Part shown: in pieces, positions 1 through 7,317 of the stretch
Position numbering within the stretch: the stretch's first letter is position 1
Layout of the letters: each line of letters opens with the position of its first letter
DNA from: CAYRWR01 sp964537555
Lineage (GTDB): Bacteria > Spirochaetota > Brevinematia > Brevinematales > CAYRWR01
Assembly: GCA_964537555.1 (NCBI GenBank)
Contig: CAZIAD010000002.1
Span: forward strand, 62,001 to 126,000
Length of the DNA stretch: 64,000 nucleotides
Reading direction: 5' to 3'
The notes under the pieces: generated by a model
What the model was told of the DNA's origin: nothing
Database searches by the model: none
What the model saw: only the letters and a program-made list of their open reading frames with translations
Translations under genes and position numbers: made by a program

Positions 1-2
1 CC

Positions 3-64
3 CCTGGCTCACGCCAGGAAAGACACCTCATGGCAGGCCATGCCCCACCTCCCACCGCCAGGTG
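3..64. other. GC-rich run of small inverted repeats at window edge
   Basis: Three consecutive short hairpins can be drawn: CCTGGC-TCAC-GCCAGG (3-18), CATGGC-AG-GCCATG (29-42) and CACCT...AGGTG (46-64). No open frame here has a ribosome site. The stretch is followed by the terminator at 89-127, so it could be the 3' part of a structured RNA coming from outside the window, or a repeat element. I recognise no RNA family in it. Confidence 0.3.
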
Positions 65-88
65 CCCACCCGCTCCGCGGATGAAGCA

Positions 89-127
89 CAAAAAAAACAC
101 CGGGAGAGAATCCCGGCGTTTATTTTT
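89..127. terminator. Bidirectional intrinsic terminator
   Basis: The stem CCGGGA-gagaa-TCCCGG is flanked by eight A on the left and a T-rich tract on the right, so it can terminate in both directions. On the minus strand it closes the small gene at 146-307. Confidence 0.8.
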
Positions 128-145
128 TACTTCACAGCAGCAACA

Positions 146-307
146 TCAATCCTGCCACTCTACTTCTATCATCTTGCTGCCCATCTCTTTGGCCGCCAGG
201 GCAACCAGGTTCTTGATCTCTTCTTTACAGCACTCGATACCCTTATTTTTGTCGATGCGGCCCAACAGTTCTTCCGCGAACTGACTGACAGTGATCTGTT
301 TCTTCAT
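146..307 (-). CDS. Small 53-residue acidic protein with a CC pair
   Basis: A short gene with a good ribosome site (GAGGAGCAAAGA before ATG). It encodes 53 residues that start MKKQITVSQFAEELLGRID, contain GIECCKEE near residues 23-30 and end EVEWQD. The composition is helical and charged, with no signal peptide or membrane segment, so the product is cytoplasmic. The family is not one I can name. It lies 155 bases after the thioredoxin-fusion gene, beyond a terminator, and has its own promoter-like boxes (360-389). The CC pair and position make a redox or metal role linked to the upstream locus plausible, but that is inference. The UGA stop is followed at once by four Cys codons (see findings). 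Confidence 0.75.
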   Translation of the reverse strand: MKKQITVSQFAEELLGRIDKNKGIECCKEEIKNLVALAAKEMGSKMIEVEWQD

Positions 308-359
308 TCTTTGCTCCTCAAAACTCCTGATATTTTTCTCAGAATATCCTTATATAAAC

Positions 360-389
360 AGTTTACCTTATATTGCTTAAATAAATCAA
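360..389 (-). promoter_or_regulatory. Promoter of the 53-residue protein gene
   Basis: On the minus strand, TTGATT (389-384) and TAAACT (365-360) are 18 bases apart, about 50 bases before the start codon and downstream of the terminator at 420-448. Confidence 0.45.
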
Positions 390-414
390 ATACTGGGAGA
401 TTTATATTATTCCA

Positions 415-448
415 CAAAAACAGCGCCCGGAAGTCCCCCGGGCGCTGT
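415..448 (-). terminator. Terminator of the thioredoxin-reductase fusion gene
   Basis: The 11-bp stem ACAGCGCCCGG/CCGGGCGCTGT (420-430 and 438-448) is followed on the minus strand by a T run. It separates the fusion gene from the small 53-residue gene. Confidence 0.85.
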
Positions 449-462
449 GATCGGTTTTATCT

Positions 463-1746
463 TTAGTTCAATTCTTTGGAAATGGACATAGCGGCTATAG
501 TACCGTCCGCCACCGCGGTAGTGATCTGGCGGTAGGCCTTGGACCTCAGGTCCCCTACGGCATAGACATTCTTGATGCTGGTCTCCATGTTTTCATTGGC
601 CTCGATATAGCCCCACTGGTCCAGCTTAAGCTTGTTACCGAAGGAGCCGGTATTAGGCTCGAATCCCACGAACACAAAAATACCATTGGTCCGGATCTCT
701 TTTCTGTCTCCGGTCTTCAGGTCTTCTACAACCACAGCCATGTCCATGTTGCCGTATTTTTTAAACTCCCGGGGTTCGTGGCTATACAGGATGCGGGCTT
801 TAGGCTCAGCCTTGATCTTTTCCTCTCCCGCTTTGTTTACATGCAGATGGTCAAACTGATGTATGATGGTGATCTTTTTGGCGAATTTGGCGATGAAGAG
901 AGACTCTTCAATGGCGGAATTACCCCCGCCTATCACCACTACTTCCTGGTCCTGGAAATACTTGGCATCACAGGTGGCGCAGTAGGAGATGCCCTGTCCC
1001 TGGAATTCTTTTTCCCCGGGGATGTTCAGAGGGCGGGGCTTGGACCCGGTAGCCAGTATCATTTTCCGGGCGCTGATCTTCTCCACTCCATCGATCCATA
1101 CGGTGCGGTTTTCCAGGTCTACATCGGTCACATCTACCGCGGATTTAAACTGGACCCCGTTTTCCTTGGCCTGCTCTCCCATAAAGTGACTAAGCATAAA
1201 TCCCTGGACCGGCTCGATAAAGCCGGGATAGTTAGACACCTGGTGGGTGGTACTGACATAGCCCCCGGGCAGAGCCTTGTCCACTACGATAGTTTTTAAA
1301 TGAGCCTGAGCCAGATAGATACCGGCAGTGAGTCCAGCGGGGCCGCCCCCCAGGATGACTACATCCGCTTCTGTCTCCACAGGCTTGATCTTATCATGGA
1401 TGGCTTGGGCTTTTTCCGCCGGAAGGAGATCATCCAGTCCTTCACTCAGCTCTGATCTTTTTATGCCGCCGGTCAGGGTCCGGCCTACTCTCTCTCCCTT
1501 TTTGTAGAAGAGTACAGTGGGAGATCCGCTCACATCCAGGCTCTGGGCCAGCTCCCGGTTTTCCTGGCGGAATATTTTTATAAATTGAATATCATCTCCG
1601 TAGATCTCACTCAGGGGCTCATATTTCGCTGCCAGTGCCTCACAAGGGGGGCATTCGGTGGAATAAAAATCTACCACTACCAGCTCTTTATCCAGGACTT
1701 CCTTCTGAAAATCAGCAGCCTGTATCTCTTTGATCTTACCTGACAT
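463..1746 (-). CDS. Thioredoxin-thioredoxin reductase fusion, flavoprotein
   Basis: Residues 1-110 are a thioredoxin fold with active site CPPC (C32, C35) in place of the usual CGPC. Residues 125-427 are a thioredoxin-reductase domain: FAD motif GGGPAG (133-138), redox pair CATC (C256, C259), nucleotide motif GGGNSA (273-278) and C-terminal VGDLR. The HRRxxxR motif that holds the 2'-phosphate of NADPH is replaced by HQFDHLH (296-302), so NADPH use is doubtful; NADH or another donor is possible. RBS AGGAGAAC. It lies 69 bases after the radical SAM maturase, in the same direction, so it probably supplies electrons or reduces thiols for that system. A general thioredoxin system is the alternative. 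Confidence 0.9.
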   Translation of the reverse strand: MSGKIKEIQAADFQKEVLDKELVVVDFYSTECPPCEALAAKYEPLSEIYGDDIQFIKIFRQENRELAQSLDVSGSPTVLFYKKGERVGRTLTGGIKRSELSEGLDDLLPAEKAQAIHDKIKPVETEADVVILGGGPAGLTAGIYLAQAHLKTIVVDKALPGGYVSTTHQVSNYPGFIEPVQGFMLSHFMGEQAKENGVQFKSAVDVTDVDLENRTVWIDGVEKISARKMILATGSKPRPLNIPGEKEFQGQGISYCATCDAKYFQDQEVVVIGGGNSAIEESLFIAKFAKKITIIHQFDHLHVNKAGEEKIKAEPKARILYSHEPREFKKYGNMDMAVVVEDLKTGDRKEIRTNGIFVFVGFEPNTGSFGNKLKLDQWGYIEANENMETSIKNVYAVGDLRSKAYRQITTAVADGTIAAMSISKELN

Positions 1747-1815
1747 CTTAGTTCTCCTATTTACCTTAAAAATAATCTTAATCCGCTACTTAACTCTGCC
1801 GTCTCTGATCCAGGT

Positions 1816-3132
1816 CTAGTCCCTGATATTAAAATAGAGGGGCAGGCCCATACCCAGGAGCTCTTTTACAGGGCGGCAATCCGGGGCGTGGAGCTTACCC
1901 GTAGCATTTTTAGCTACGGCGGCACATCCTCCCCCGCAGGCCAGCTTCAGGGAGCAGCTACCGCATTCCGGTATAGAGGTCACATCCCTACTCTCCCACT
2001 CTTCTATCACTGCCTCTTTCCGGGAGACCTCCGGGTAAAAGGTCCCCAGTACCTCTCCCTCTTTGCCTACCGTGGCGGTACAGGAATAAATACGGCCGGT
2101 GTAGTCAAAGGCCCACTCTGTCTTACAGCCGGGGCAGGAGTCAAACAGAGGGTCAGGCAGCTCCCCTTTTTCAAACAGGAAGCGGGATAAGGAATAGGCG
2201 GGCTGATGGTATTCCATGAATTCGGGATTAGCCTGAATCCTGTCATATAGATCCTGATACAGGGAGACCCGGTCATAGAGATGGCTCTGGTCCGCCTGGC
2301 AGTAATGCAGCTCATAATTACGTCCCAGCTGGGTCTTAAACAGGCGGTTGCGGGTCCAGCCTTTTTGAATAGCAAAGCGGGCCAGCTCGAATATGCCGTC
2401 CAGATTGTCTTTATCTACTACCGAGCGGAGATTGACATTCATGCCCGCAGCCAGGGCGGCATCGATGCCCTGGATGATACGCTCAAAGGTGGGTCCGCCG
2501 CCATGAAGCATACGTCTCCGGTCGTGGACCTGGCCTACTCCATCCAGGGTGATCTGTATCTCCCGTATGATAGCCTGGCTCAGGAGGGGGATATAGTCTA
2601 CCAGGCTGTACCCGTTAGTCACAAAGGCCAACCCCAGGGAGCGTTGTCTGGCGCCCTCGATGAGGCGTTTAATGGCCTCCTGTTGCTTTAATCCGGGCAG
2701 CAGAGGCTCGCCTCCGAATACCGTGATGTACTTACGCCGGCCGCTAAACTCCCGGTCAATATAGGCAAAAAAGGCATCCACTACTTCCGGACTGTCACTG
2801 GCCGCTTCCGGGGAATAACCCTCCTGGTAACAGTAGGAACAGGCAAAATTACAGGCATAAGTAGGCACGTAAAATATCTGTATCTCGTCATTTTCCCGAT
2901 TATCCAGGAAGTCCAGGTAGGCCGCCCGGTACTGTTTTTCTTCGGCAACCGGATCTACCAGGTAGCCCTTATCCGCCATCTCCTGGGCGTCTGCCCATTC
3001 TCCCTGAATATAGGCCTGGGCGGTGTCTGCGTCCAGGATGTCTGCGTTTTTACTGAGAGGGTTGATCAGGAAGTACTTGTGAGATCCTGTCAGGGGGCCG
3101 AATATATTATGTTTTGATAATTCCAGATTCAT
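1816..3132 (-). CDS. Radical SAM/SPASM peptide maturase
   Basis: A 438-residue enzyme of the anSME/RiPP-maturase type. Residues 1-88 form an N-terminal domain like the peptide-recognition region of such maturases (inference). The radical SAM cluster motif is CNFACSYC (C94, C98, C101), with GGEP after it. The C-terminal SPASM domain carries CPGC, a further Cys in IYSCTA, CGSCSLKLACGGGC and a last Cys at 419, enough for two auxiliary [4Fe-4S] clusters. Known relatives form thioether or C-C crosslinks in ribosomal peptides, or formylglycine in sulfatases; no sulfatase lies nearby, but a 31-residue Cys peptide is directly upstream. RBS AGAGGAAAGC. The exact modification cannot be read from the sequence. 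Confidence 0.9.
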   Translation of the reverse strand: MNLELSKHNIFGPLTGSHKYFLINPLSKNADILDADTAQAYIQGEWADAQEMADKGYLVDPVAEEKQYRAAYLDFLDNRENDEIQIFYVPTYACNFACSYCYQEGYSPEAASDSPEVVDAFFAYIDREFSGRRKYITVFGGEPLLPGLKQQEAIKRLIEGARQRSLGLAFVTNGYSLVDYIPLLSQAIIREIQITLDGVGQVHDRRRMLHGGGPTFERIIQGIDAALAAGMNVNLRSVVDKDNLDGIFELARFAIQKGWTRNRLFKTQLGRNYELHYCQADQSHLYDRVSLYQDLYDRIQANPEFMEYHQPAYSLSRFLFEKGELPDPLFDSCPGCKTEWAFDYTGRIYSCTATVGKEGEVLGTFYPEVSRKEAVIEEWESRDVTSIPECGSCSLKLACGGGCAAVAKNATGKLHAPDCRPVKELLGMGLPLYFNIRD

Positions 3133-3143
3133 GCTTTCCTCTT

Positions 3144-3184
3144 AAAAAAATCGGGTTGTGGAATTGTGAACAAGTCCACAACCC
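3144..3184 (-). terminator. Intrinsic terminator/attenuator between peptide and maturase genes
   Basis: The perfect 10-bp stem GGGTTGTGGA/TCCACAACCC (3153-3162 and 3175-3184) is followed on the minus strand by CGA and seven T. It lies 7 bases after the peptide stop and 12 bases before the maturase start. Partial readthrough would give much more peptide mRNA than enzyme mRNA, as is usual in peptide natural-product operons. Confidence 0.85.
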
Positions 3185-3191
3185 TGAATCC

Positions 3192-3287
3192 TTAGTCGTG
3201 ACAACCAGCCACAACTGTCGAGATCTTGGCACAGCACTGCGCTACCGATTTATCTGCTGTGGCCTTTTTACGGATCAGTGAAGTCAT
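3192..3287 (-). CDS. Putative ribosomal precursor peptide (31 residues, three Cys)
   Basis: An uncharacterised small gene with a very strong ribosome site (GAGGAGGTGAAA before ATG). The peptide starts MTSLIRKKATADKSVA and ends QCCAKISTVVAGCHD. This gives a basic, Cys-free leader-like part (1-16) and a C-terminal core with Cys 18, 19 and 29. There is no signal peptide. It lies 28 bases after the methyltransferase and directly before the radical SAM/SPASM maturase, with a terminator in between. Size, Cys placement, strong RBS and context fit the substrate of the maturase. That it is processed or exported is inference; no protease or transporter gene is adjacent. Confidence 0.75.
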   Translation of the reverse strand: MTSLIRKKATADKSVAQCCAKISTVVAGCHD

Positions 3288-3315
3288 TTTCACCTCCTCT
3301 ATTATTACATTAATA

Positions 3316-3948
3316 TCATTCTTTTATGGCGGATATGGTCCAGCTGCACACATCTACTTTCACTTTTAAGTAGGGCTCACTCTCTTCCAGTATAGTGAGA
3401 TGCCTGAATCCGGCACCACTGACCTGGGCCAGGTATTCCTCCCGGGTCACTGAGCCGGCCCAGCACTCGGATACCGCTACCGGGTCATTCCGGTACTGTT
3501 CAGGGACTGCCTCTAGAGAGTATATGTCACTGACTACAAATCGTCCTCCCGGTTTGAGAACCCGGTAGATCTCCTTCCAGACCAGGGATTTGTCCTGGGC
3601 ATGATTGAGCACACAGTTGGAGATCAGTACATCCGCGCACCCGTCTTCCAGGGGCAGGGCTTCCAGTTCACCTTTTAAAAAGAAGGCATTAGTCACTCCC
3701 AGTCTCTGGGCAGTGCTCTCTGCCTTATGGAGCATCCCTTCCGAGATATCTATACCATAAGCCTTACCTTCAGGGCCAGCCAGTTCCGCCATACGGATCA
3801 CATCGTTGCCCTTTCCGCTGCCCAGGTCCACAGCTGTTTCACCGGCCCGGACTTTGGCATGATTGACTGCTCCGCCGCAGGACAGGCAGCAGGGCTTCTC
3901 GGCCAGGTCTGAATAGCGTACTTCGATGGCCTGCAGGACTTTGTTCAT
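3316..3948 (-). CDS. ArsM-like SAM-dependent methyltransferase
   Basis: A 210-residue class I methyltransferase. The start is the ATG at 3948, preceded by AAAAAGGAG; the frame is open 18 bases further. SAM-binding motif DLGSGKGND lies near residues 46-54, and VLKPGGRFVVSD near 140. Cys residues sit where arsenite methyltransferases bind As(III): CCLSCGG near the N-terminus, ECWAGS in the middle and a late VCSW. It could methylate arsenic or a soft metalloid, or a Cys-containing peptide. It is the first gene of the minus-strand peptide operon, driven by the promoter at 4072-4100, which favours a role with the peptide. The substrate is unknown. Confidence 0.85.
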   Translation of the reverse strand: MNKVLQAIEVRYSDLAEKPCCLSCGGAVNHAKVRAGETAVDLGSGKGNDVIRMAELAGPEGKAYGIDISEGMLHKAESTAQRLGVTNAFFLKGELEALPLEDGCADVLISNCVLNHAQDKSLVWKEIYRVLKPGGRFVVSDIYSLEAVPEQYRNDPVAVSECWAGSVTREEYLAQVSGAGFRHLTILEESEPYLKVKVDVCSWTISAIKE

Positions 3949-4052
3949 AATTTCTCCTTTTTCCACACCGGATTTAAATTAAATATATTCCGGGAATGTC
4001 TGGTGATAAAATCCCATCAGATGCTGAATCAATAATTAAACCCATCATCTAA

Positions 4053-4100
4053 TTGATATTATCTATATATTATAATATACTAATATGTATTTTTTGTCAA
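4053..4100. promoter_or_regulatory. Divergent overlapping promoters
   Basis: Minus strand: TTGACA (4100-4095), 17 bases, TATTAT (4077-4072), for the peptide operon. Plus strand: TTGATA (4053-4058), 17 bases, TATACT (4076-4081), for the DUF1847 gene. The two -10 boxes share bases 4076-4077, so RNA polymerase cannot occupy both at once. This couples the two transcripts. Confidence 0.7.
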
Positions 4101-4128
4101 GATATAAATGTTTTTGAAGGAGAGAGAA

Positions 4129-4677
4129 ATGGACTGTATTGGATGTACCAGTAAAGACTGTAAACTGAGCGCCCGGGACTGCCCCGGTACCAGAGACAGT
4201 ATAGTAGAACAATATCAAACCCCCTCTACCCGGGATATTTACACCCATGCTGACTCTCTGGTCTCCGGAGGAAAAGCGGGTACTCTGTCCCGGGTTGAAG
4301 AAATACTGGAATTCGCAAAGAGTCAATCCTATAAAAACATCGGGATCGCCTACTGTTACTCCATGGAGAAGGAGGCTGTGACGCTGCACCAGATACTGAA
4401 AGCCCAGGGTTTCCGGACCTATTCCTATCGCTGTACCATAAACGGCATCACAGAAGGGGAGATGTGCCCCGGTCTACAGGGCGGGGTAAACTGCAACCCC
4501 ATCGGCCAGGCCGAAGCCGTCAACGCGGAAGGGGCTGAACTGGTCATCGAGATGGGACTCTGCCTGGGGCATGATATACTGTTTCATCAGCATCTGAAAA
4601 AGCCCTTCACCGTACTGGCCGTAAAGGACAGGGTGCATCAGCATAATCCTCTGTTGGGCCTCAATAAGGATGTATGA
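4129..4677 (+). CDS. DUF1847 Cys-rich metal-binding protein
   Basis: A 182-residue cytoplasmic protein. ATG at 4129 is chosen because GAAGGAGAG precedes it; the frame runs 21 bases further upstream. The N-terminus MDCIGCTSKDCKLSARDC has four spaced Cys, typical of DUF1847 and probably binding a metal or Fe-S cluster. More Cys follow in AYCYS, YRCT, EMCPG, VNCNP and GLCLGHD, the last resembling a domain that senses or carries metal or redox state. The function of the family is unknown. It is transcribed divergently from the methyltransferase/peptide operon with overlapping promoters, which suggests a shared process. Confidence 0.8.
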   Translation: MDCIGCTSKDCKLSARDCPGTRDSIVEQYQTPSTRDIYTHADSLVSGGKAGTLSRVEEILEFAKSQSYKNIGIAYCYSMEKEAVTLHQILKAQGFRTYSYRCTINGITEGEMCPGLQGGVNCNPIGQAEAVNAEGAELVIEMGLCLGHDILFHQHLKKPFTVLAVKDRVHQHNPLLGLNKDV

Positions 4678-4764
4678 CTCAGTATTTGATGTCATTTTTA
4701 GATAAATGTCCGTTCTCTCTTTTCAGTAAATACTGTTAGAGTTCTTAATGCTAAGGGGAAAAAT

Positions 4765-4793
4765 TTGACCCCCCAGAAGAAAAAACCTATCAT
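4765..4793 (+). promoter_or_regulatory. Promoter of the FecR-like lipoprotein gene
   Basis: TTGACC (4765-4770) and TATCAT (4788-4793) are 17 bases apart, 25 bases before the start codon. Confidence 0.6.
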
Positions 4794-4818
4794 AATAAAA
4801 ATATGCGGAGGTTGACTT

Positions 4819-5475
4819 ATGAGAAAGACTATTTTGACTGCCTGGCCCCTGGTTCTGGTTCTGGCTCTGGTGAGCTGTAAGTCCCAGGAAAGCAGCTTTA
4901 AGGGAAGTATAGAAATATTTGTAGGCGATGTACAGGTAAACAATGTCCCAGCTCAGGCCGGAATGACATTTAGCAATAAGGTAGCCATTCAAACAGGGCC
5001 GGATTCGTATTGTGATGTCGTATTTGGGAAAAACAATATTTTCAGAGTATTTCAAAACACCGAATTTTATCTGGATGGGGCCAACCTGGAAAAACGACTT
5101 ACTATAAAAAAGGGTGGTGTCGGTTTTGTGCTGGGGAACCCTATAGCAAAGGCTGAATCATTTACCGTAGAGACCAGTGTAGCGGTTGCTTCGGTAAGAG
5201 GCACTGTATTTGATATAGTAGCAGAAAATGAGGATCAGGTCTATGTCTGCACCTGTAACGGGACTATCGACCATAAAGCCGGAACAGACTGGCAGAAGAC
5301 GATCAGTGCCAGTCATCATAAAGCTTATCGCCTCCAGAAAAATGAAGATGGAACAGTCTCCGAACTTCCTGCTTCCCTGGAATACCATAACGATGAAGCT
5401 ATGGATCTCCTGGCTTCCAAAGTCCATTTAAAGATCGACTGGACAAAAGAAGATGGTGTTACTATAGTAGAATGA
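4819..5475 (+). CDS. FecR-domain lipoprotein
   Basis: 218 residues. A signal peptide ends in the lipobox LVSC (Cys 20), so the protein is membrane-anchored. Residues 30-150 match the FecR periplasmic domain: an early GDVQVNN segment, an EFYLDGANL strand region, and VETSVAVASVRGTVFDI, the typical core motif. Here no sigma factor or TonB receptor lies next to it, so it is not a classical FecR signalling partner; stand-alone FecR lipoproteins are common in spirochaetes. RBS CGGAGG. It is a single gene closed by the terminator at 5494-5525. Confidence 0.8.
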   Translation: MRKTILTAWPLVLVLALVSCKSQESSFKGSIEIFVGDVQVNNVPAQAGMTFSNKVAIQTGPDSYCDVVFGKNNIFRVFQNTEFYLDGANLEKRLTIKKGGVGFVLGNPIAKAESFTVETSVAVASVRGTVFDIVAENEDQVYVCTCNGTIDHKAGTDWQKTISASHHKAYRLQKNEDGTVSELPASLEYHNDEAMDLLASKVHLKIDWTKEDGVTIVE

Positions 5476-5493
5476 AAATAGAATGGTATCTCT

Positions 5494-5525
5494 GTCTCCC
5501 TCTAAACCGGAGGGAGACTTTTTTT
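5494..5525 (+). terminator. Intrinsic terminator
   Basis: The 9-bp stem GTCTCCCTC/GAGGGAGAC with a 7-base loop is followed by seven T, after the FecR-like gene. Confidence 0.9.
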
Positions 5526-5639
5526 AAGCAGGCTAACTCTTATGACTTACACTGAGTGGCAGTCCTCATTTCCCGGATAAGAGTGACTCGCCTGGGTACA
5601 ATACCTATATCAGAATATCCTAAGGAGAACAAATAAGTC

Positions 5640-6653
5640 ATGGACAAAAGACCCTATATCGCCATACCTCTGGGGGACCCTGCCGGAATAGGGCCGGAGA
5701 TCGCTGTAAAAGCCTCACTGGAACAGGAAGTACTGGATGTATGCCGTCCGGTACTGGTGGGCAGGCCCGAAATAGTGCAATCTGCGTTAAAGATTTCAGG
5801 GCTTAAAGCTATGATAGAGACGGAAGATCCCTTTAAAAAAATCGTTGACGGCCATACACTCCGGCTGTGCACCACTCCCGGGCTCTCACTGGATCATATC
5901 AGTATGGGAAAAGTACAGGCTGTGTGCGGACAGGCTGCCTATGACTGCATAGCTCACAGTGTCAATCTGGCGCTGACCGGGAAAGTAGCAGCCATTGCCA
6001 CCACCACTATCAGCAAGGAATCCCTACTGGCGGCCGGGATTCACCTCATCGGCCATACCGAGATCCTCACTGCTCTGGTTGAACAGACCCTGGACCGGAC
6101 CTTCCAGCCCCTGACCCTGTTCGAGACCGGGCCCCTCAGAATATCATTCCTGAGCCGGCACCTCTCTCTGAGACAGGCTATAGATTTCATCTCGGTAGAT
6201 TCTATCAGCTCAATCATTACTTTGACAAACAGTGCTTTACAGAAGCTGGGTATTTCCAGGCCTCACCTGGCTGTAGCCGGACTCAATCCTCATTGTTCGG
6301 AACAGGGACGTTTCGGGGATGAAGAAAGCCGTTTTATCATACCAGGTATCCAGAGAGCCCGGGCCCAGGGCATGGATGTGGAGGGCCCCATAGGAGCGGA
6401 TTCCGTGTTTTATATGGCCCGTCAGGGCGGCTTTGATGGTGTGATATCTCTGTATCATGATCAGGGCCACATAGCAGCCAAGACCTATGATTTTGACCGG
6501 ACCATCTCCCTGACGCTGGGACTGCCCTTTTTACGCACATCTGTGGATCACGGCACCGCCTTTGATATCGCCGGGAAAGGGATAGCCCGCCATATCAGTA
6601 TGGTCACGGCTATCATGGCGGCGGCACGCTACACTTCCTCTTCGCAGCGATAA
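5640..6653 (+). CDS. pdxA: PdxA/PdxA2 family dehydrogenase
   Basis: 337 residues, full length for 4-hydroxythreonine-4-phosphate dehydrogenase-type enzymes. GDPAGIGPEI (residues 12-21), the metal-binding His in LIGHTE, HDQGH and DHGTAFD, and GPIGADS are present. The motif HDQGHIAAK is the PdxA2 form (4-phospho-D-threonate/erythronate dehydrogenase); vitamin B6 PdxA usually has HDQG with Pro and Lys later. The enzyme would oxidise and decarboxylate a phosphorylated four-carbon hydroxy acid with NAD(P). It stands alone: no kinase (DUF1537) or class II aldolase partner is nearby, so sugar-acid use versus pyridoxal phosphate synthesis cannot be settled here. AAGGAG lies 13 bases before ATG. Confidence 0.85.
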   Translation: MDKRPYIAIPLGDPAGIGPEIAVKASLEQEVLDVCRPVLVGRPEIVQSALKISGLKAMIETEDPFKKIVDGHTLRLCTTPGLSLDHISMGKVQAVCGQAAYDCIAHSVNLALTGKVAAIATTTISKESLLAAGIHLIGHTEILTALVEQTLDRTFQPLTLFETGPLRISFLSRHLSLRQAIDFISVDSISSIITLTNSALQKLGISRPHLAVAGLNPHCSEQGRFGDEESRFIIPGIQRARAQGMDVEGPIGADSVFYMARQGGFDGVISLYHDQGHIAAKTYDFDRTISLTLGLPFLRTSVDHGTAFDIAGKGIARHISMVTAIMAAARYTSSSQR

Positions 6654-6740
6654 TTTCTTTCCCAATGCTGGCCTGTATGTGCTGTATCATGCTCTGACCG
6701 GCCTGGCTGAAAAAATGGACACAAACCCAGCCGGATATAT

Positions 6741-6769
6741 TTGACACAAATCTCAACTGGGAATAAACT
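6741..6769 (+). promoter_or_regulatory. Promoter of the cyclic-nucleotide protein gene
   Basis: TTGACA (6741-6746) and TAAACT (6764-6769) are 17 bases apart, 36 bases before the start codon. Confidence 0.7.
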
Positions 6770-6805
6770 GGATTCATGTAATATTTAAAAAAGAGAGTGT
6801 ATTAA

Positions 6806-7306
6806 ATGAAATCATTAAACAAAGTGATCCAGGACATGCATGCCTTTCACGGCCTGTCTGAAGAAGAAAGCACAGAACTACTGTCCAAGATAAAGATCAG
6901 CTCGGTAGAGAAAAATATTGTCCTGTTCCAGGAAGGGGATATGGGCCGGGAACTCTACATGATCCTGGAAGGCAAGGTAGAGGTGTTTAAAAAAGACCTG
7001 ACAGGCCAGGAGCACACTATCATGGAGCTGGAAAAAGGCCAGGCCTTTGGGGAGATGAGCCTCATCGACATCCAGCCCCGGGCTGCAGCGATACGTACTA
7101 TAGAAAAATGTACTCTGGCTGTACTGTCCTACAATGCTGTGCTGGACCTTTATCAGCAGGATATACAGCTCTTTACCAAGATAGTGCTCAATCTGGCCCG
7201 GGACCTGAGCCGTCGTCTGCGCCGCATGGATGCCATTTATGTGGATTATTCCCAGGTGTCTCCGGAACATCTTTCACACTTCCGGGACCGATTCTCCCCT
7301 AAATAA
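6806..7306 (+). CDS. Cyclic nucleotide-binding domain protein without DNA-binding domain
   Basis: 166 residues. Residues 15-125 form a CRP-type nucleotide-binding barrel: GRELYMILEGKVEVF and the phosphate-binding cassette FGEMSLIDIQPRAA, with the conserved Glu and Arg. After the long helix (125-150) it ends in a short tail, without the winged helix that CRP/FNR regulators carry, so it is probably a stand-alone sensor or a regulatory subunit. It is the first gene of a two-gene unit: the nuclease-like lipoprotein starts 11 bases after its stop. Confidence 0.85.
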   Translation: MKSLNKVIQDMHAFHGLSEEESTELLSKIKISSVEKNIVLFQEGDMGRELYMILEGKVEVFKKDLTGQEHTIMELEKGQAFGEMSLIDIQPRAAAIRTIEKCTLAVLSYNAVLDLYQQDIQLFTKIVLNLARDLSRRLRRMDAIYVDYSQVSPEHLSHFRDRFSPK

Positions 7307-7317
7307 AGGATGCAGCC

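Noticed and set aside
4819..5475. FecR-like protein as part of an iron-sensing sigma-factor system
   Set aside because: No ECF sigma factor or TonB-dependent receptor is adjacent, and the protein is a lipoprotein rather than a single-pass inner-membrane anti-sigma factor.
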